Numbered from the stretch's first letter, positions 1-4,480 are shown. The stretch is DNA of 6,171 bases from CAYFHQ01 sp964342805 (GCA_964342805.1 CAYFHQ010000156.1:1-6171), one strand, 5' to 3'. Made by a program: numbers and translations. Notes: generated by a model from the sequence alone, not told the origin.

Positions 1-86
1 TAAAAGAGGATAAAACCTTCATATCTATCTTTAATTTCGAAATACTGACGCATCATTGGCGTTAGCTTATTACGATCAATTTTCAT
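1..86 (-). CDS. mutS: DNA mismatch repair protein MutS, N-terminal fragment (runs off window)
   Basis: The first 28 codons of a minus-strand gene are visible; the rest lies beyond position 1. The peptide begins MKIDRNKLTPMMRQYFEIK and continues through RYEGFILF, which matches the start of MutS domain I: a TPMMxQYxxIK block followed by the strand that leads into the mismatch-contacting region (RLGDFYEMF in the family, just outside the window). MutS recognises base mismatches and small loops and recruits MutL in post-replicative repair. The ATG at 86 is chosen because GGAGGG stands about five bases upstream and the family usually starts only a few residues before the TPMM block. An extended -10 promoter lies at 119-124. 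The miaB-mutS neighbourhood is common in clostridia, which supports the call. Only the N-terminus can be judged, so intactness of the whole gene is unknown. Confidence 0.9.
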   Translation of the reverse strand, partial: MKIDRNKLTPMMRQYFEIKDRYEGFILF

Positions 87-118
87 TCTCGCCCTCCAGG
101 GTTAGTTTCAACCTTTAT

Positions 119-129
119 AGTATACCATA
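119..129 (-). promoter_or_regulatory. Extended -10 promoter candidate for mutS
   Basis: On the minus strand TATACT (124 to 119) is preceded by TGG, giving a TGnTATACT extended -10 box about 33 bases upstream of the mutS ATG. No good -35 hexamer is seen 17 bases further upstream (CCGTTC), which is tolerable with an extended -10. It lies after the terminator at 205-250, so mutS appears to have its own start of transcription. Confidence 0.5.
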
Positions 130-204
130 AGCCTTGGGGTTGAACGGTCTCCCTGTTCCGGTTTTTCCTTGAATTTTGCAGGTTTATTGGCAAATCCAGC
201 ACAT

Positions 205-250
205 AAAAAAGAAGCTGGCTGGGAACCCTATGTTCCCACCGACCAGCTTC
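205..250 (-). terminator. Intrinsic terminator after the small basic protein gene
   Basis: Outer arms 211-218 and 243-250 (GAAGCTGG/CCAGCTTC) and inner arms 221-226 and 232-237 (GGGAAC/GTTCCC) form a long, slightly interrupted hairpin. On the minus strand it is followed at once by six T (plus-strand A at 205-210). It closes the transcription unit that contains the gene ending at 295 and separates it from mutS. Confidence 0.88.
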
Positions 251-294
251 CTCGGACTGACTCGCTTATTGCATTTGTTTTCAAGCAGCTTTTC

Positions 295-429
295 CTATTG
301 CTGCGGTCTTCTATGGGCCTGCTTGTGTCGCGTTGACGGGGGCTTTTGGTTCATCTTTTTAAAGTTTTGACTCCCCTTGGCCCGGTTCATACGATCAAAA
401 AGTTGGTGTTCTTTCTTTTTCTTACCCAT
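295..429 (-). CDS. Small, very basic hypothetical protein (44 aa; possibly longer)
   Basis: I do not recognise this protein. From the ATG at 429 it is 44 residues, starting MGKKKKEHQLFDRMN and ending in a Lys/Arg/Gln/Pro-rich tail (HKQAHRRPQQ). It has no Cys, no hydrophobic segment and a strong positive charge, so nucleic-acid or ribosome association is conceivable but unproven. The start is chosen because GAGGAGG lies five bases upstream, the best ribosome-binding site in the area. The same frame stays open further upstream: an ATG at 489 (weaker AAAGG site) would add an acidic 20-residue stretch (MGESMENKFLEESNLSEEDL) and give a two-sided acidic/basic protein of 64 residues. It lies downstream of an attenuator-like leader (560-780) and is closed by the terminator at 205-250. 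Having both a preceding leader and its own terminator argues that it is a real gene. Confidence 0.55.
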   Translation of the reverse strand: MGKKKKEHQLFDRMNRAKGSQNFKKMNQKPPSTRHKQAHRRPQQ

Positions 430-560
430 TAAGTCCTCCTCGCTCAAGTTGCTCTCCTCCAAGAACTTGTTTTCCATGCTCTCACCCATGTTAGACCTTT
501 CTTGGAGTCGATTCCTCAACTGCGCTGTGGAACTTGTCTGTCTGAGACCCTTTTAGGCAC

Positions 561-583
561 AAAAAAACACAGCCCATGCTGTG
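561..583 (-). terminator. Intrinsic terminator or attenuator in leader of the small basic protein gene
   Basis: Arms 568-573 and 578-583 (CACAGC/GCTGTG on the plus strand) with a four-base loop form a compact hairpin, followed on the minus strand by seven T (plus-strand A 561-567). It stands about 170 bases downstream of the promoter at 752-780 and before the small gene at 429-295, with no full-length gene between. It therefore ends either a short RNA or, if conditional, acts as an attenuator. Confidence 0.75.
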
Positions 584-597
584 CGTGATCCTCCTAG

Positions 598-614
598 CTA
601 GGAAAGTGTCCTAG
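598..614 (-). repeat. Stem-loop just upstream of the attenuator-like terminator
   Basis: CTAGGA (598-603) and TCCTAG (609-614) form a perfect 6-bp stem around a five-base loop. The overlapping palindrome CCTAGCTAGG (593-602) offers an alternative fold. Its place between the leader ORF and the terminator hairpin suits a leader with switching structures. Confidence 0.5.
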
Positions 615-656
615 GTTGGGTTGGCTCATGATTTACGGCACACAGACGCAGTTGTC

Positions 657-685
657 CCTGAGTCTCGTGCAGCTTACAACTCAGG
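657..685 (-). repeat. Inverted repeat right after the leader ORF, with a competing pairing
   Basis: CCTGAGT (657-663) and ACTCAGG (679-685) make a perfect 7-bp stem with a 15-base loop, beginning at the base after the stop codon of the 12-codon ORF (686-724). A second pairing, AGTTGT with ACAACT, shares bases with the first stem, so the two cannot form together. Such competition is typical of translation-coupled attenuators. Confidence 0.55.
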
Positions 686-724
686 TTATACAATTGTTTG
701 TCTTGTCTGTCGTAACTTAATCAT
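686..724 (-). CDS. Putative 12-residue leader peptide (MIKLRQTRQTIV)
   Basis: This tiny ORF reads MIKLRQTRQTIV and stops with TAA. It has a consensus ribosome-binding site, AAGGAGG, six bases upstream of the ATG at 724, and a promoter about 30 bases before that. The peptide is basic, with two Arg-Gln-Thr steps. A stem-loop starts directly after its stop codon, and a terminator follows at 561-583. This arrangement resembles leader peptides upstream of attenuated genes, where ribosome stalling decides between alternative hairpins. The controlled gene would be the small basic protein at 429-295. What would stall the ribosome is unknown; no run of a single amino-acid codon is present. It could instead be a chance ORF in a small RNA gene, but the strong ribosome-binding site argues for translation. 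Confidence 0.5.
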   Translation of the reverse strand: MIKLRQTRQTIV

Positions 725-751
725 GGCTGACCTCCTTGTTTTAATATATTC

Positions 752-780
752 AATATAACACAACGTTAAATTATTTGCAA
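752..780 (-). promoter_or_regulatory. Sigma-A-type promoter for the leader/small basic protein unit
   Basis: On the minus strand TTGCAA (780 to 775) and TATATT (757 to 752) are separated by exactly 17 bases, in an AT-rich stretch. Transcription would start near 745, some 20 bases upstream of the leader ORF. The promoter begins directly after the terminator at 789-820, so the two small units are separately transcribed. Confidence 0.72.
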
Positions 781-788
781 CGTATAAA

Positions 789-820
789 TAAAAAAAGTGC
801 ACAGCTTTTAGTAGCTGTGC
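789..820 (-). terminator. Intrinsic terminator of the putative selenoprotein gene
   Basis: GCACAGCT (799-806) and AGCTGTGC (813-820) form a perfect 8-bp stem with a six-base loop. On the minus strand it is followed by AC and then seven T. It lies 57 bases after the stop codon at 878-880 and closes the riboswitch-selenoprotein unit. Confidence 0.88.
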
Positions 821-877
821 GAAAGAGAAAATCAAAAAACCTAGTTGGGATAAATGTTGTTTATTGAAAGGGAGATC

Positions 878-1177
878 CTAAGCGATTTGGTAACGATAGA
901 TCAGAGTATACGTACCTTTTCGCTCTTTCACGCCCGCTTTCATGAGGTTAATAGTTGTACCGTCTGTCAGTTGCAGCTCAGTACCTTGTACACTTTCCAT
1001 ATAGGCAGTTACCGCCTCAGCAGCGTCCGCTGCCACTTCTTCCTTGACTCCCCACGGGAGTGCCATTACTGCGTCGGCGTCTCATGTGTCGCAAATTTTT
1101 GCTTGACGCTCAACGATGGATGCTGAAATGCTTTCCAGTAAAGCAAGATCAGCTGTTTTGTCTTGTGCAAATGCCAT
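878..1177 (-). CDS. Putative novel small selenoprotein with a CxxU motif (99 aa, Sec at residue 32)
   Basis: The frame runs from the ATG at 1177 (AAGGAGG ribosome-binding site) to a TAG at 878-880, interrupted once by a TGA at 1082-1084. Read as selenocysteine, it gives 99 residues, with codon 32 in the motif Cys29-Asp-Thr-Sec32, a CxxU pair like the redox pairs of many selenoproteins. Cys29 is the only cysteine. Predicted by eye: a helix ending at the CxxU (residues 9-30), a second Ala/Glu-rich helix after the ALPWG turn (about 47-65), then strands in the last third, ending YTLIYRYQIA. There is no signal peptide or membrane segment, so it should be cytosolic. The first ATG after the TGA (1066) has no ribosome-binding site, which argues against two separate ORFs. 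A SECIS-like hairpin follows the TGA. Codons such as GCA, AAA, CGT and CAA suggest good expression. I recognise no family. Alternatives are a pseudogene or a sequence error (TGC/TGT would give CxxC). Confidence 0.72.
1047..1084 (-). promoter_or_regulatory. Candidate bacterial SECIS element (UGA plus downstream hairpin)
   Basis: After the in-frame TGA (1082-1084), 20 bases pass before a perfect hairpin on the minus strand: ACTCCC (1061 to 1056), loop GTG, GGGAGT (1052 to 1047). The loop starts 26 bases after the TGA and its first base is G. Known bacterial SECIS elements lie within the coding region with the apical loop roughly 16-37 bases after the UGA and a G in the first two loop positions, and this hairpin meets both criteria. 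An alternative 5-bp stem with loop CGTGG also meets them. Codons here (CTC CCG TGG GGA GTC) are more GC-rich than in the rest of the gene, as if shaped by RNA structure. Confidence 0.68.
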
Positions 1178-1423
1178 CTGAATTCCTCCTTGTAGATAGA
1201 AAGTTGAAACAATACATTAGGTATATGTTAGAAGCTTTGTTTGCTTGGTTTACGCTAATGTGACTCACGATTTTGTAGGTGCGGAGCCTCCATACATAGC
1301 TGTCTATGACTGATCTTTACTTGCTACCCACATGTGCCATTGGAATAAAGCTAAGGGACAAGGTGTTAATCAGAAATTTGGACTACATTATGGTGACTCA
1401 CTACTCCTTTTAGTCGTCGGAGT
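1178..1423 (-). other. Long untranslated leader between riboswitch terminator and selenoprotein start
   Basis: About 245 bases without a convincing ORF or promoter on the minus strand. Visible features are a hairpin TACTCC/GGAGTA (1402-1407 with 1419-1424), a smaller CATAG/CTATG stem near 1295-1310, and two copies of the near-palindrome GTGAGTCAC (minus strand; plus 1260-1268 and 1393-1401), 133 bases apart. The region ends in the AAGGAGG ribosome-binding site. I do not recognise a known RNA family here. It may be part of the regulatory RNA or a remnant of inserted DNA. Confidence 0.45.
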
Positions 1424-1464
1424 ATTGCAACAATAGCCAAATCGCAGATTTGGTTTGTTGCAAT
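1424..1464 (-). repeat. Long imperfect stem-loop directly after the riboswitch terminator
   Basis: ATTGCAACAA (1424-1433) pairs with TTGTTGCAAT (1455-1464), and inside it CCAAATC (1437-1443) pairs with GATTTGG (1447-1453) around a three-base loop, giving 17 bp with only a 3/1 bulge. It overlaps the end of the terminator's T-tract but is not itself followed by T residues, so it is not a second terminator. It could be an mRNA 5' stabiliser or a target site that matters only when the riboswitch permits read-through. Confidence 0.65.
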
Positions 1465-1513
1465 AAAAAAGAGAATACACACGCACCAAAATATAGGTGC
1501 CAGCATATTCTCT
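1464..1513 (-). terminator. Riboswitch expression platform: intrinsic terminator
   Basis: AGAGAATA (1470-1477) pairs with TATTCTCT (1506-1513) and an inner GCACC/GGTGC pair extends the stem. On the minus strand a run of T follows. The 5' arm overlaps the last bases of the second glycine aptamer (AGAGAGAA), so aptamer folding and terminator folding compete. As in most clostridial glycine switches, glycine binding should favour read-through (an ON switch); the direction is inferred from the family. Confidence 0.85.
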
Positions 1514-1691
1514 CTGTTTCATTACCTGAGAGTTTCACACGCAAATCGTGCTTTCTCCTTCGGTGCCGGCTCATCCGGGCTCTTCAGAGGCTCATCGGAA
1601 AACGATCCTGGTGCCTGAGAGTTTCTGGTGTCAGGATGGCGCCCGACCCATTGCTTCTTCGGCTCTCTTATAAGAGATCTCTCGCTTTCGT
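1508..1691 (-). ncRNA. Tandem glycine riboswitch (two aptamers)
   Basis: Read on the minus strand, both aptamers show the conserved glycine-riboswitch blocks. Aptamer 1 has GCCGAAGAAGCAA (1663 to 1651) and AAACTCTCAGGCACCAGGA (near 1624-1605), followed by the linker CTCTGAAGAGC. Aptamer 2 has GCACCGAAGGAG (near 1566-1555) and AAACTCTCAGG (1535 to 1525), ending in ACAGAGAGAA. The element senses glycine and controls transcription through the terminator that overlaps its 3' end. Glycine switches usually precede gcv (cleavage system) or transporter genes; here the only gene before the next terminator is the putative selenoprotein at 1177-878. Aptamer 2 has GGTAATGAAACAG where GGCAAAAGGACAG is common, so its ligand pocket may deviate somewhat. 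Confidence 0.93.
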
Positions 1692-1747
1692 CATTTGATC
1701 AGTATTTAGATATTAAATAATACATGCGTATTTCTTTAATTTCTTCA

Positions 1748-1776
1748 ATGATAACGTATAAAACTTTACTTTTCAA
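1748..1776 (-). promoter_or_regulatory. Sigma-A-type promoter of the riboswitch-selenoprotein unit
   Basis: On the minus strand TTGAAA (1776 to 1771) and TATCAT (1753 to 1748) are spaced by exactly 17 bases. Transcription would begin near 1741, about 50 bases before the first aptamer. The promoter stands between the miaB stop and the riboswitch, so the unit is independent of miaB. Confidence 0.75.
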
Positions 1777-1797
1777 GCATTTTTCGAAAATCTATTC

Positions 1798-1823
1798 AGA
1801 AAAGACTGCAAATAGTCACTTGC
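1798..1823 (-). terminator. Weak terminator candidate after miaB
   Basis: On the minus strand GCAAGT and ATTTGC (1823 to 1808) can form a 6-bp stem with one G-U pair and a GACT loop, followed by AGTCTTTTCT. It is 40 bases after the miaB stop. The stem is short and the T-tract interrupted, so termination may be partial. Confidence 0.4.
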
Positions 1824-1862
1824 CTTCCCTGTGTTTCAATTGGTTACAAATACCGGTCTACC

Positions 1863-3302
1863 TTATCCGAGGATTTCAACCAAGTCCCCCCGTAGAGAGT
1901 GGCCCAGGGCCTGGGTAATCTTGACTGTAACCAGCTTGCCAACCAGGTCTTGGTCGGTTGCAAAGTTGACCGTACGGTGGCACCGGCTCTTGCCCATGAG
2001 GACGCCGCTGTCTTTCTTGGACGCACCTTCCACCAAAACTTCCATGACCTCGCCAACCTTGTGGTCGTTGTTTTCACGGACAATCCGGTTAATAGACGAA
2101 AGAAGCTGGTCAAAACGCTCATGCTTTACGTCTTCTGGGATTTGGTCGTCCATTTCCGCTGCAGGTGTTCCCTTGCGGACAGAGTAAATGAAGGTATAGG
2201 AACCGGAGTAGCGCACCTTTTCCACCAGGTCCATGGTTCCCTGGAACTCCTCGTCCGTCTCCCCTGGGAAACCGACAATTAGGTCCGTGGTAATGGCTAG
2301 ACTTGGCATTTTGGACTTAAGCTTGTCCACGATATCAAAGTAGTGCTGGCGGTCATACTTACGGTTCATCCGCTTAAGTAGGCCGTCATCGCCGGCCTGG
2401 ACAGGCAAGTGAATGTGTTCGCACACCTTGTCGCAGTCAGCCATGGCGTCAATCAGCTCGTCAGAAATATCCTTAGGGTGGGATGTCATAAAGCGGATAC
2501 GGTCTAGACCATCTACTTCATTAATCATACGGATTAACTGGGCAAAGGATGTCGTGGTATCCAGGGTCTTGCCATAAGAATTAACATTCTGACCCAATAG
2601 AGTCACTTCTCTGGTTCCATTGGCCACCAAGTCCTTGATCTCTTCGACGATCACCCCAGGCTCCCGGCTCCGTTCACGGCCCCGTGTATAAGGGACAATG
2701 CAGTAGGTGCAGAAGTTGTTACACCCATACATGATATTGACAAAGGCCTTTAGGCCATACTTACGGTCTGCGTCTAGACCTTCAATAACTTCCCCTTCAT
2801 GGTCCCATACTTCTACAACAGTTCCTGCTGCGTCATAGGCTTCTGCCAAGAGGGTTGGGAAATTGTGAATGTTGTGGGTACCAAACACCAGGTCCACATG
2901 GCGGTACTTGGCCTTGATCTCGTCAACAATGTGGGGCTGTTGCATCATGCAACCACAGACAGCGACCATGAGTTCTGGGTTCTTCTTTTTCATGGTCTTC
3001 ATTTGACCCAAGTTGCCAAACACTCTGAGTTCCGCATTTTCACGGACACAGCAGGTATTGAATATAACAAAATCCGTATTATCCTTGTCTTCCGTTAGCT
3101 CGTATCCCATTTGGCGAAGCATGGCTGCCAGCTTTTCAGAATCGTGCTCATTCATTTGGCAGCCAAAGGTAATAATGGTTGCCCGAAGTGGTCGTTCCAG
3201 GTCGTCAATGCGGTTCTGGTTGCGGAGTCGAACCTCGTTCATGATCCGCTGGTTTTTCAATATAAGTTCATTGGAAACTTCAAACACTTCTCTCTTACTC
3301 AT
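1863..3302 (-). CDS. miaB: tRNA-2-methylthio-N6-dimethylallyladenosine synthase MiaB
   Basis: This 479-residue protein is a complete radical-SAM methylthiotransferase. It adds a methylthio group to i6A37 in tRNAs reading UNN codons, using two 4Fe-4S clusters and SAM in the cytosol. The N-terminal UPF0004 domain (about 40-150) carries the first cluster's cysteines: Cys48 in FGCQMNEHDSEK, Cys84 in NTCCVRENA and Cys118 in CGCMMQQ. The radical-SAM core has Cys194, Cys198 and Cys201 in YGCNNFCTYCIVPYTRGRERSR-type sequence. The glycine-rich TTDLIVGFPGET motif is at 338-349, and a C-terminal TRAM domain (about 413-478) binds tRNA. The ATG at 3302 has GGAGG five bases upstream. Residues 1-39 form a charged extension like that of Bacillus MiaB. 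The gene follows its own promoter and a hairpin leader (3331-3415). The order miaB then mutS is typical of clostridia, but here about 1.8 kb of small units separates them. Confidence 0.97.
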   Translation of the reverse strand: MSKREVFEVSNELILKNQRIMNEVRLRNQNRIDDLERPLRATIITFGCQMNEHDSEKLAAMLRQMGYELTEDKDNTDFVIFNTCCVRENAELRVFGNLGQMKTMKKKNPELMVAVCGCMMQQPHIVDEIKAKYRHVDLVFGTHNIHNFPTLLAEAYDAAGTVVEVWDHEGEVIEGLDADRKYGLKAFVNIMYGCNNFCTYCIVPYTRGRERSREPGVIVEEIKDLVANGTREVTLLGQNVNSYGKTLDTTTSFAQLIRMINEVDGLDRIRFMTSHPKDISDELIDAMADCDKVCEHIHLPVQAGDDGLLKRMNRKYDRQHYFDIVDKLKSKMPSLAITTDLIVGFPGETDEEFQGTMDLVEKVRYSGSYTFIYSVRKGTPAAEMDDQIPEDVKHERFDQLLSSINRIVRENNDHKVGEVMEVLVEGASKKDSGVLMGKSRCHRTVNFATDQDLVGKLVTVKITQALGHSLRGDLVEILG

Positions 3303-3326
3303 GTTTCCTCCATATTAGTTCGTATT

Positions 3327-3361
3327 AGAAAACACCGGAGAAAGCCGACTTCTCCGGTGTG
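3327..3361 (-). terminator. Terminator-like hairpin between the hydrolase gene and miaB, inside the miaB leader
   Basis: AACACCGGAGAA and TTCTCCGGTGT (about 3330-3361) pair over 11 bp with a short loop, followed on the minus strand by TTTTCTAAT. It can end transcription from the hydrolase gene, but the promoter at 3387-3415 lies upstream of it, so miaB transcripts would also have to pass it. It may therefore be a leaky terminator or a miaB attenuator. Confidence 0.78.
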
Positions 3362-3386
3362 ATTTCTTATGGTCCATCAAATTAGT

Positions 3387-3415
3387 ATTATATAATGTGT
3401 CTTCTTATAATGCAA
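3387..3415 (-). promoter_or_regulatory. Strong sigma-A-type promoter upstream of miaB
   Basis: On the minus strand TTGCAT (3415 to 3410) and a perfect TATAAT (3392 to 3387) are spaced by 17 bases. It begins about 10 bases after the hydrolase stop codon. Transcription would start near 3380 and give a leader of about 78 bases holding the hairpin at 3331-3361. Confidence 0.8.
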
Positions 3416-3426
3416 CCGCATAAGAC

Positions 3427-4161
3427 TTATTGAAACTGTGAGAGGAAGTGTAAAAATTCCTTGATCACTATGTCTCTTTGCATGTCTGCTGAAATGTCTG
3501 CGTCCAGGTCTCCACTTTGGAAACCATAGTGGCCAAACTGGGCATGGTTGCCCCCCTGCAAGAGGATCACAGAGGCATTGTCGCTCAGGAGTTTGACACC
3601 CGCTTCCCGCTTGTCCTTGGTGACTAAACCATCCCGTTCGCCAAAGATGGCCAGTTGGGGAATGTCAACATCCTTTAAACTTCCATTGTCCGGTGGATAA
3701 GCTGCCAGTAGCATAATACCGTCGATCAAGTCTTCTTGGTCAGCCGTAAAGGCACTGGCCATGGCTCCGCCTAAGGAATGGCCGGAAATGACCCACTTGT
3801 TGATCTGGGCATTGTCGCCGATAATCCGCTCTGCTACGTTCGGGTTCAGGACCGCTAGAGACAGGGGCATGTCAGGAAAATAAACAGTATACCCTTGTCT
3901 GGCTAGACCTTCTCCTATATAGGCATAGGCGTCATGGGCTACCCCACCGCCATGATAAAAAATGATCCCGGTCTTATTGGGCTCCAGAGGGTTAAAGGTG
4001 GTCACTTCGTGGTCCTCCACCCGATAGTGTATGTCGTCTGAATATCTGGATAAGGGTATGGTGGACTCATAAACACTATTGGTCCAGTTAAATAAGAGAA
4101 TACCGGACACTGCAAATAGGATCAGAACCGCTACCAGGGCTATTTTCAGCCAATTCTTCAT
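3427..4161 (-). CDS. Membrane-anchored or exported alpha/beta hydrolase
   Basis: The 244-residue protein starts with a Lys-flanked hydrophobic segment (residues 6-24) that acts as a signal anchor or signal peptide, so the catalytic domain should lie outside the membrane. The domain shows the alpha/beta-hydrolase layout: an HGGG oxyanion segment (70-73), the nucleophile elbow GHSLGG (127-132, Ser129), the acid in GERDG (Asp177) and the catalytic His206 in GGNHAQFG. It most resembles the short alpha/beta-hydrolase 5 / dienelactone-hydrolase-like group found in Firmicutes; the substrate cannot be told. The ATG at 4161 is preceded by AAGGAAGTGA, a usable ribosome-binding site. It is divergent from yjfB, with an extended -10 promoter at 4185-4190, and ends before the hairpin at 3331-3361. 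It appears to be a single-gene unit. Confidence 0.88.
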   Translation of the reverse strand: MKNWLKIALVAVLILFAVSGILLFNWTNSVYESTIPLSRYSDDIHYRVEDHEVTTFNPLEPNKTGIIFYHGGGVAHDAYAYIGEGLARQGYTVYFPDMPLSLAVLNPNVAERIIGDNAQINKWVISGHSLGGAMASAFTADQEDLIDGIMLLAAYPPDNGSLKDVDIPQLAIFGERDGLVTKDKREAGVKLLSDNASVILLQGGNHAQFGHYGFQSGDLDADISADMQRDIVIKEFLHFLSQFQ

Positions 4162-4184
4162 GGGATCACTTCCTTTTCAATCCA

Positions 4185-4193
4185 AGTATAACA
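4185..4193 (-). promoter_or_regulatory. Extended -10 promoter candidate for the hydrolase gene
   Basis: On the minus strand TATACT (4190 to 4185) is preceded by TGT, a TGnTATACT extended -10 box about 24 bases upstream of the hydrolase ATG. No matching -35 hexamer is evident at 17 bases. It lies between the hydrolase gene and the yjfB promoter. Confidence 0.45.
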
Positions 4194-4225
4194 TGAAAGC
4201 AATCAACCTATTTCTAAAGAAAGTC

Positions 4226-4253
4226 TGAATTTTTATACCAAGACTGCCGATAC
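4226..4253 (+). promoter_or_regulatory. Sigma-D (sigma-28, flagellar) type promoter for yjfB
   Basis: TGAA (4226-4229), 16 bases, then GCCGATAC (4246-4253) closely matches the Bacillus SigD consensus TAAA-N15-GCCGATAT. It is 37 bases upstream of the start of a putative motility gene, so position and context agree. This predicts yjfB expression together with late flagellar genes. Confidence 0.68.
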
Positions 4254-4290
4254 TTATACTAGGCGCAAAGTATGTTCCTGGGAGGCATTT

Positions 4291-4467
4291 ATGGACGTAG
4301 CAGGACTTTCTAGAGGTCTTAGCCAAATGAAACTGGCCCAAGCTGTGTCGCTCTCAGTGGCGAAAATGTCAATGGATTCTGCCAAAAATGTCGCAACCGA
4401 CATGGTCAAAATGATGGAATCCAGCGTACAACCCCACTTGGGAGGTAATCTCGACATACGCTTGTAG
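4291..4467 (+). CDS. yjfB: YjfB family putative motility protein
   Basis: A 58-residue protein, the only plus-strand gene in the window. It starts MDVAGLSRGLSQMKLAQAVS and ends QPHLGGNLDIRL. This pattern (MDI/V-A start, Ser/Met/Gln-rich amphipathic helix, an MV-K-M-ME segment, then P-H-LG-N-DI) is that of the YjfB family of small Firmicute proteins annotated as putative motility proteins; their molecular role is not established. It has no Cys, signal peptide or membrane segment. GGGAGG is five bases before the ATG. A sigma-D-type promoter lies upstream and a strong terminator follows the stop. It is divergent from the hydrolase gene and convergent with the TasA-like genes. The frame is on the opposite strand to, and preferred over, a minus-strand ORF at 4254-4457 that lacks a ribosome-binding site. 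Confidence 0.88.
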   Translation: MDVAGLSRGLSQMKLAQAVSLSVAKMSMDSAKNVATDMVKMMESSVQPHLGGNLDIRL

Positions 4468-4480
4468 CCAACCCAAAGAA

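Noticed and set aside
598..720. A 40-codon open stretch overlapping the leader ORF in another frame (minus strand)
   Set aside because: It has no ATG or GTG start; only a TTG inside it could start translation, without a ribosome-binding site. A vague resemblance to small Spo0E-like proteins does not hold over the key motif. A frameshift with the leader ORF cannot be excluded but is not supported.
878..1066. The 62-codon frame from the internal ATG as an independent gene
   Set aside because: There is no ribosome-binding site before this ATG, and the frame is continuous through the TGA with an upstream start that has a very strong one. The selenoprotein reading explains more.
1082..1084. TGA read as tryptophan or glycine under an alternative genetic code
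   Set aside because: All other genes in the window use TGG for Trp and contain no internal TGA, and the gene content is clostridial, which uses the standard bacterial code.
854..1263. Plus-strand ORFs across the selenoprotein gene and its leader
   Set aside because: They lack ribosome-binding sites and oppose a unit with promoter, riboswitch and terminators on the minus strand.
1831..3362. Several plus-strand ORFs of 80-127 codons opposite miaB
   Set aside because: They lie antisense to a clearly conserved gene, have no good ribosome-binding sites and show no recognisable protein features; shadows of miaB codon structure.
3310..3372. Short basic ORF starting MDHKKSHRRSR in the miaB leader (minus strand)
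   Set aside because: It has no ribosome-binding site and is largely made of the hairpin sequence; probably chance.
4254..4457. Minus-strand 67-codon ORF opposite yjfB
   Set aside because: The plus-strand yjfB reading has a matching family, promoter, ribosome-binding site and terminator; the antisense frame has none.
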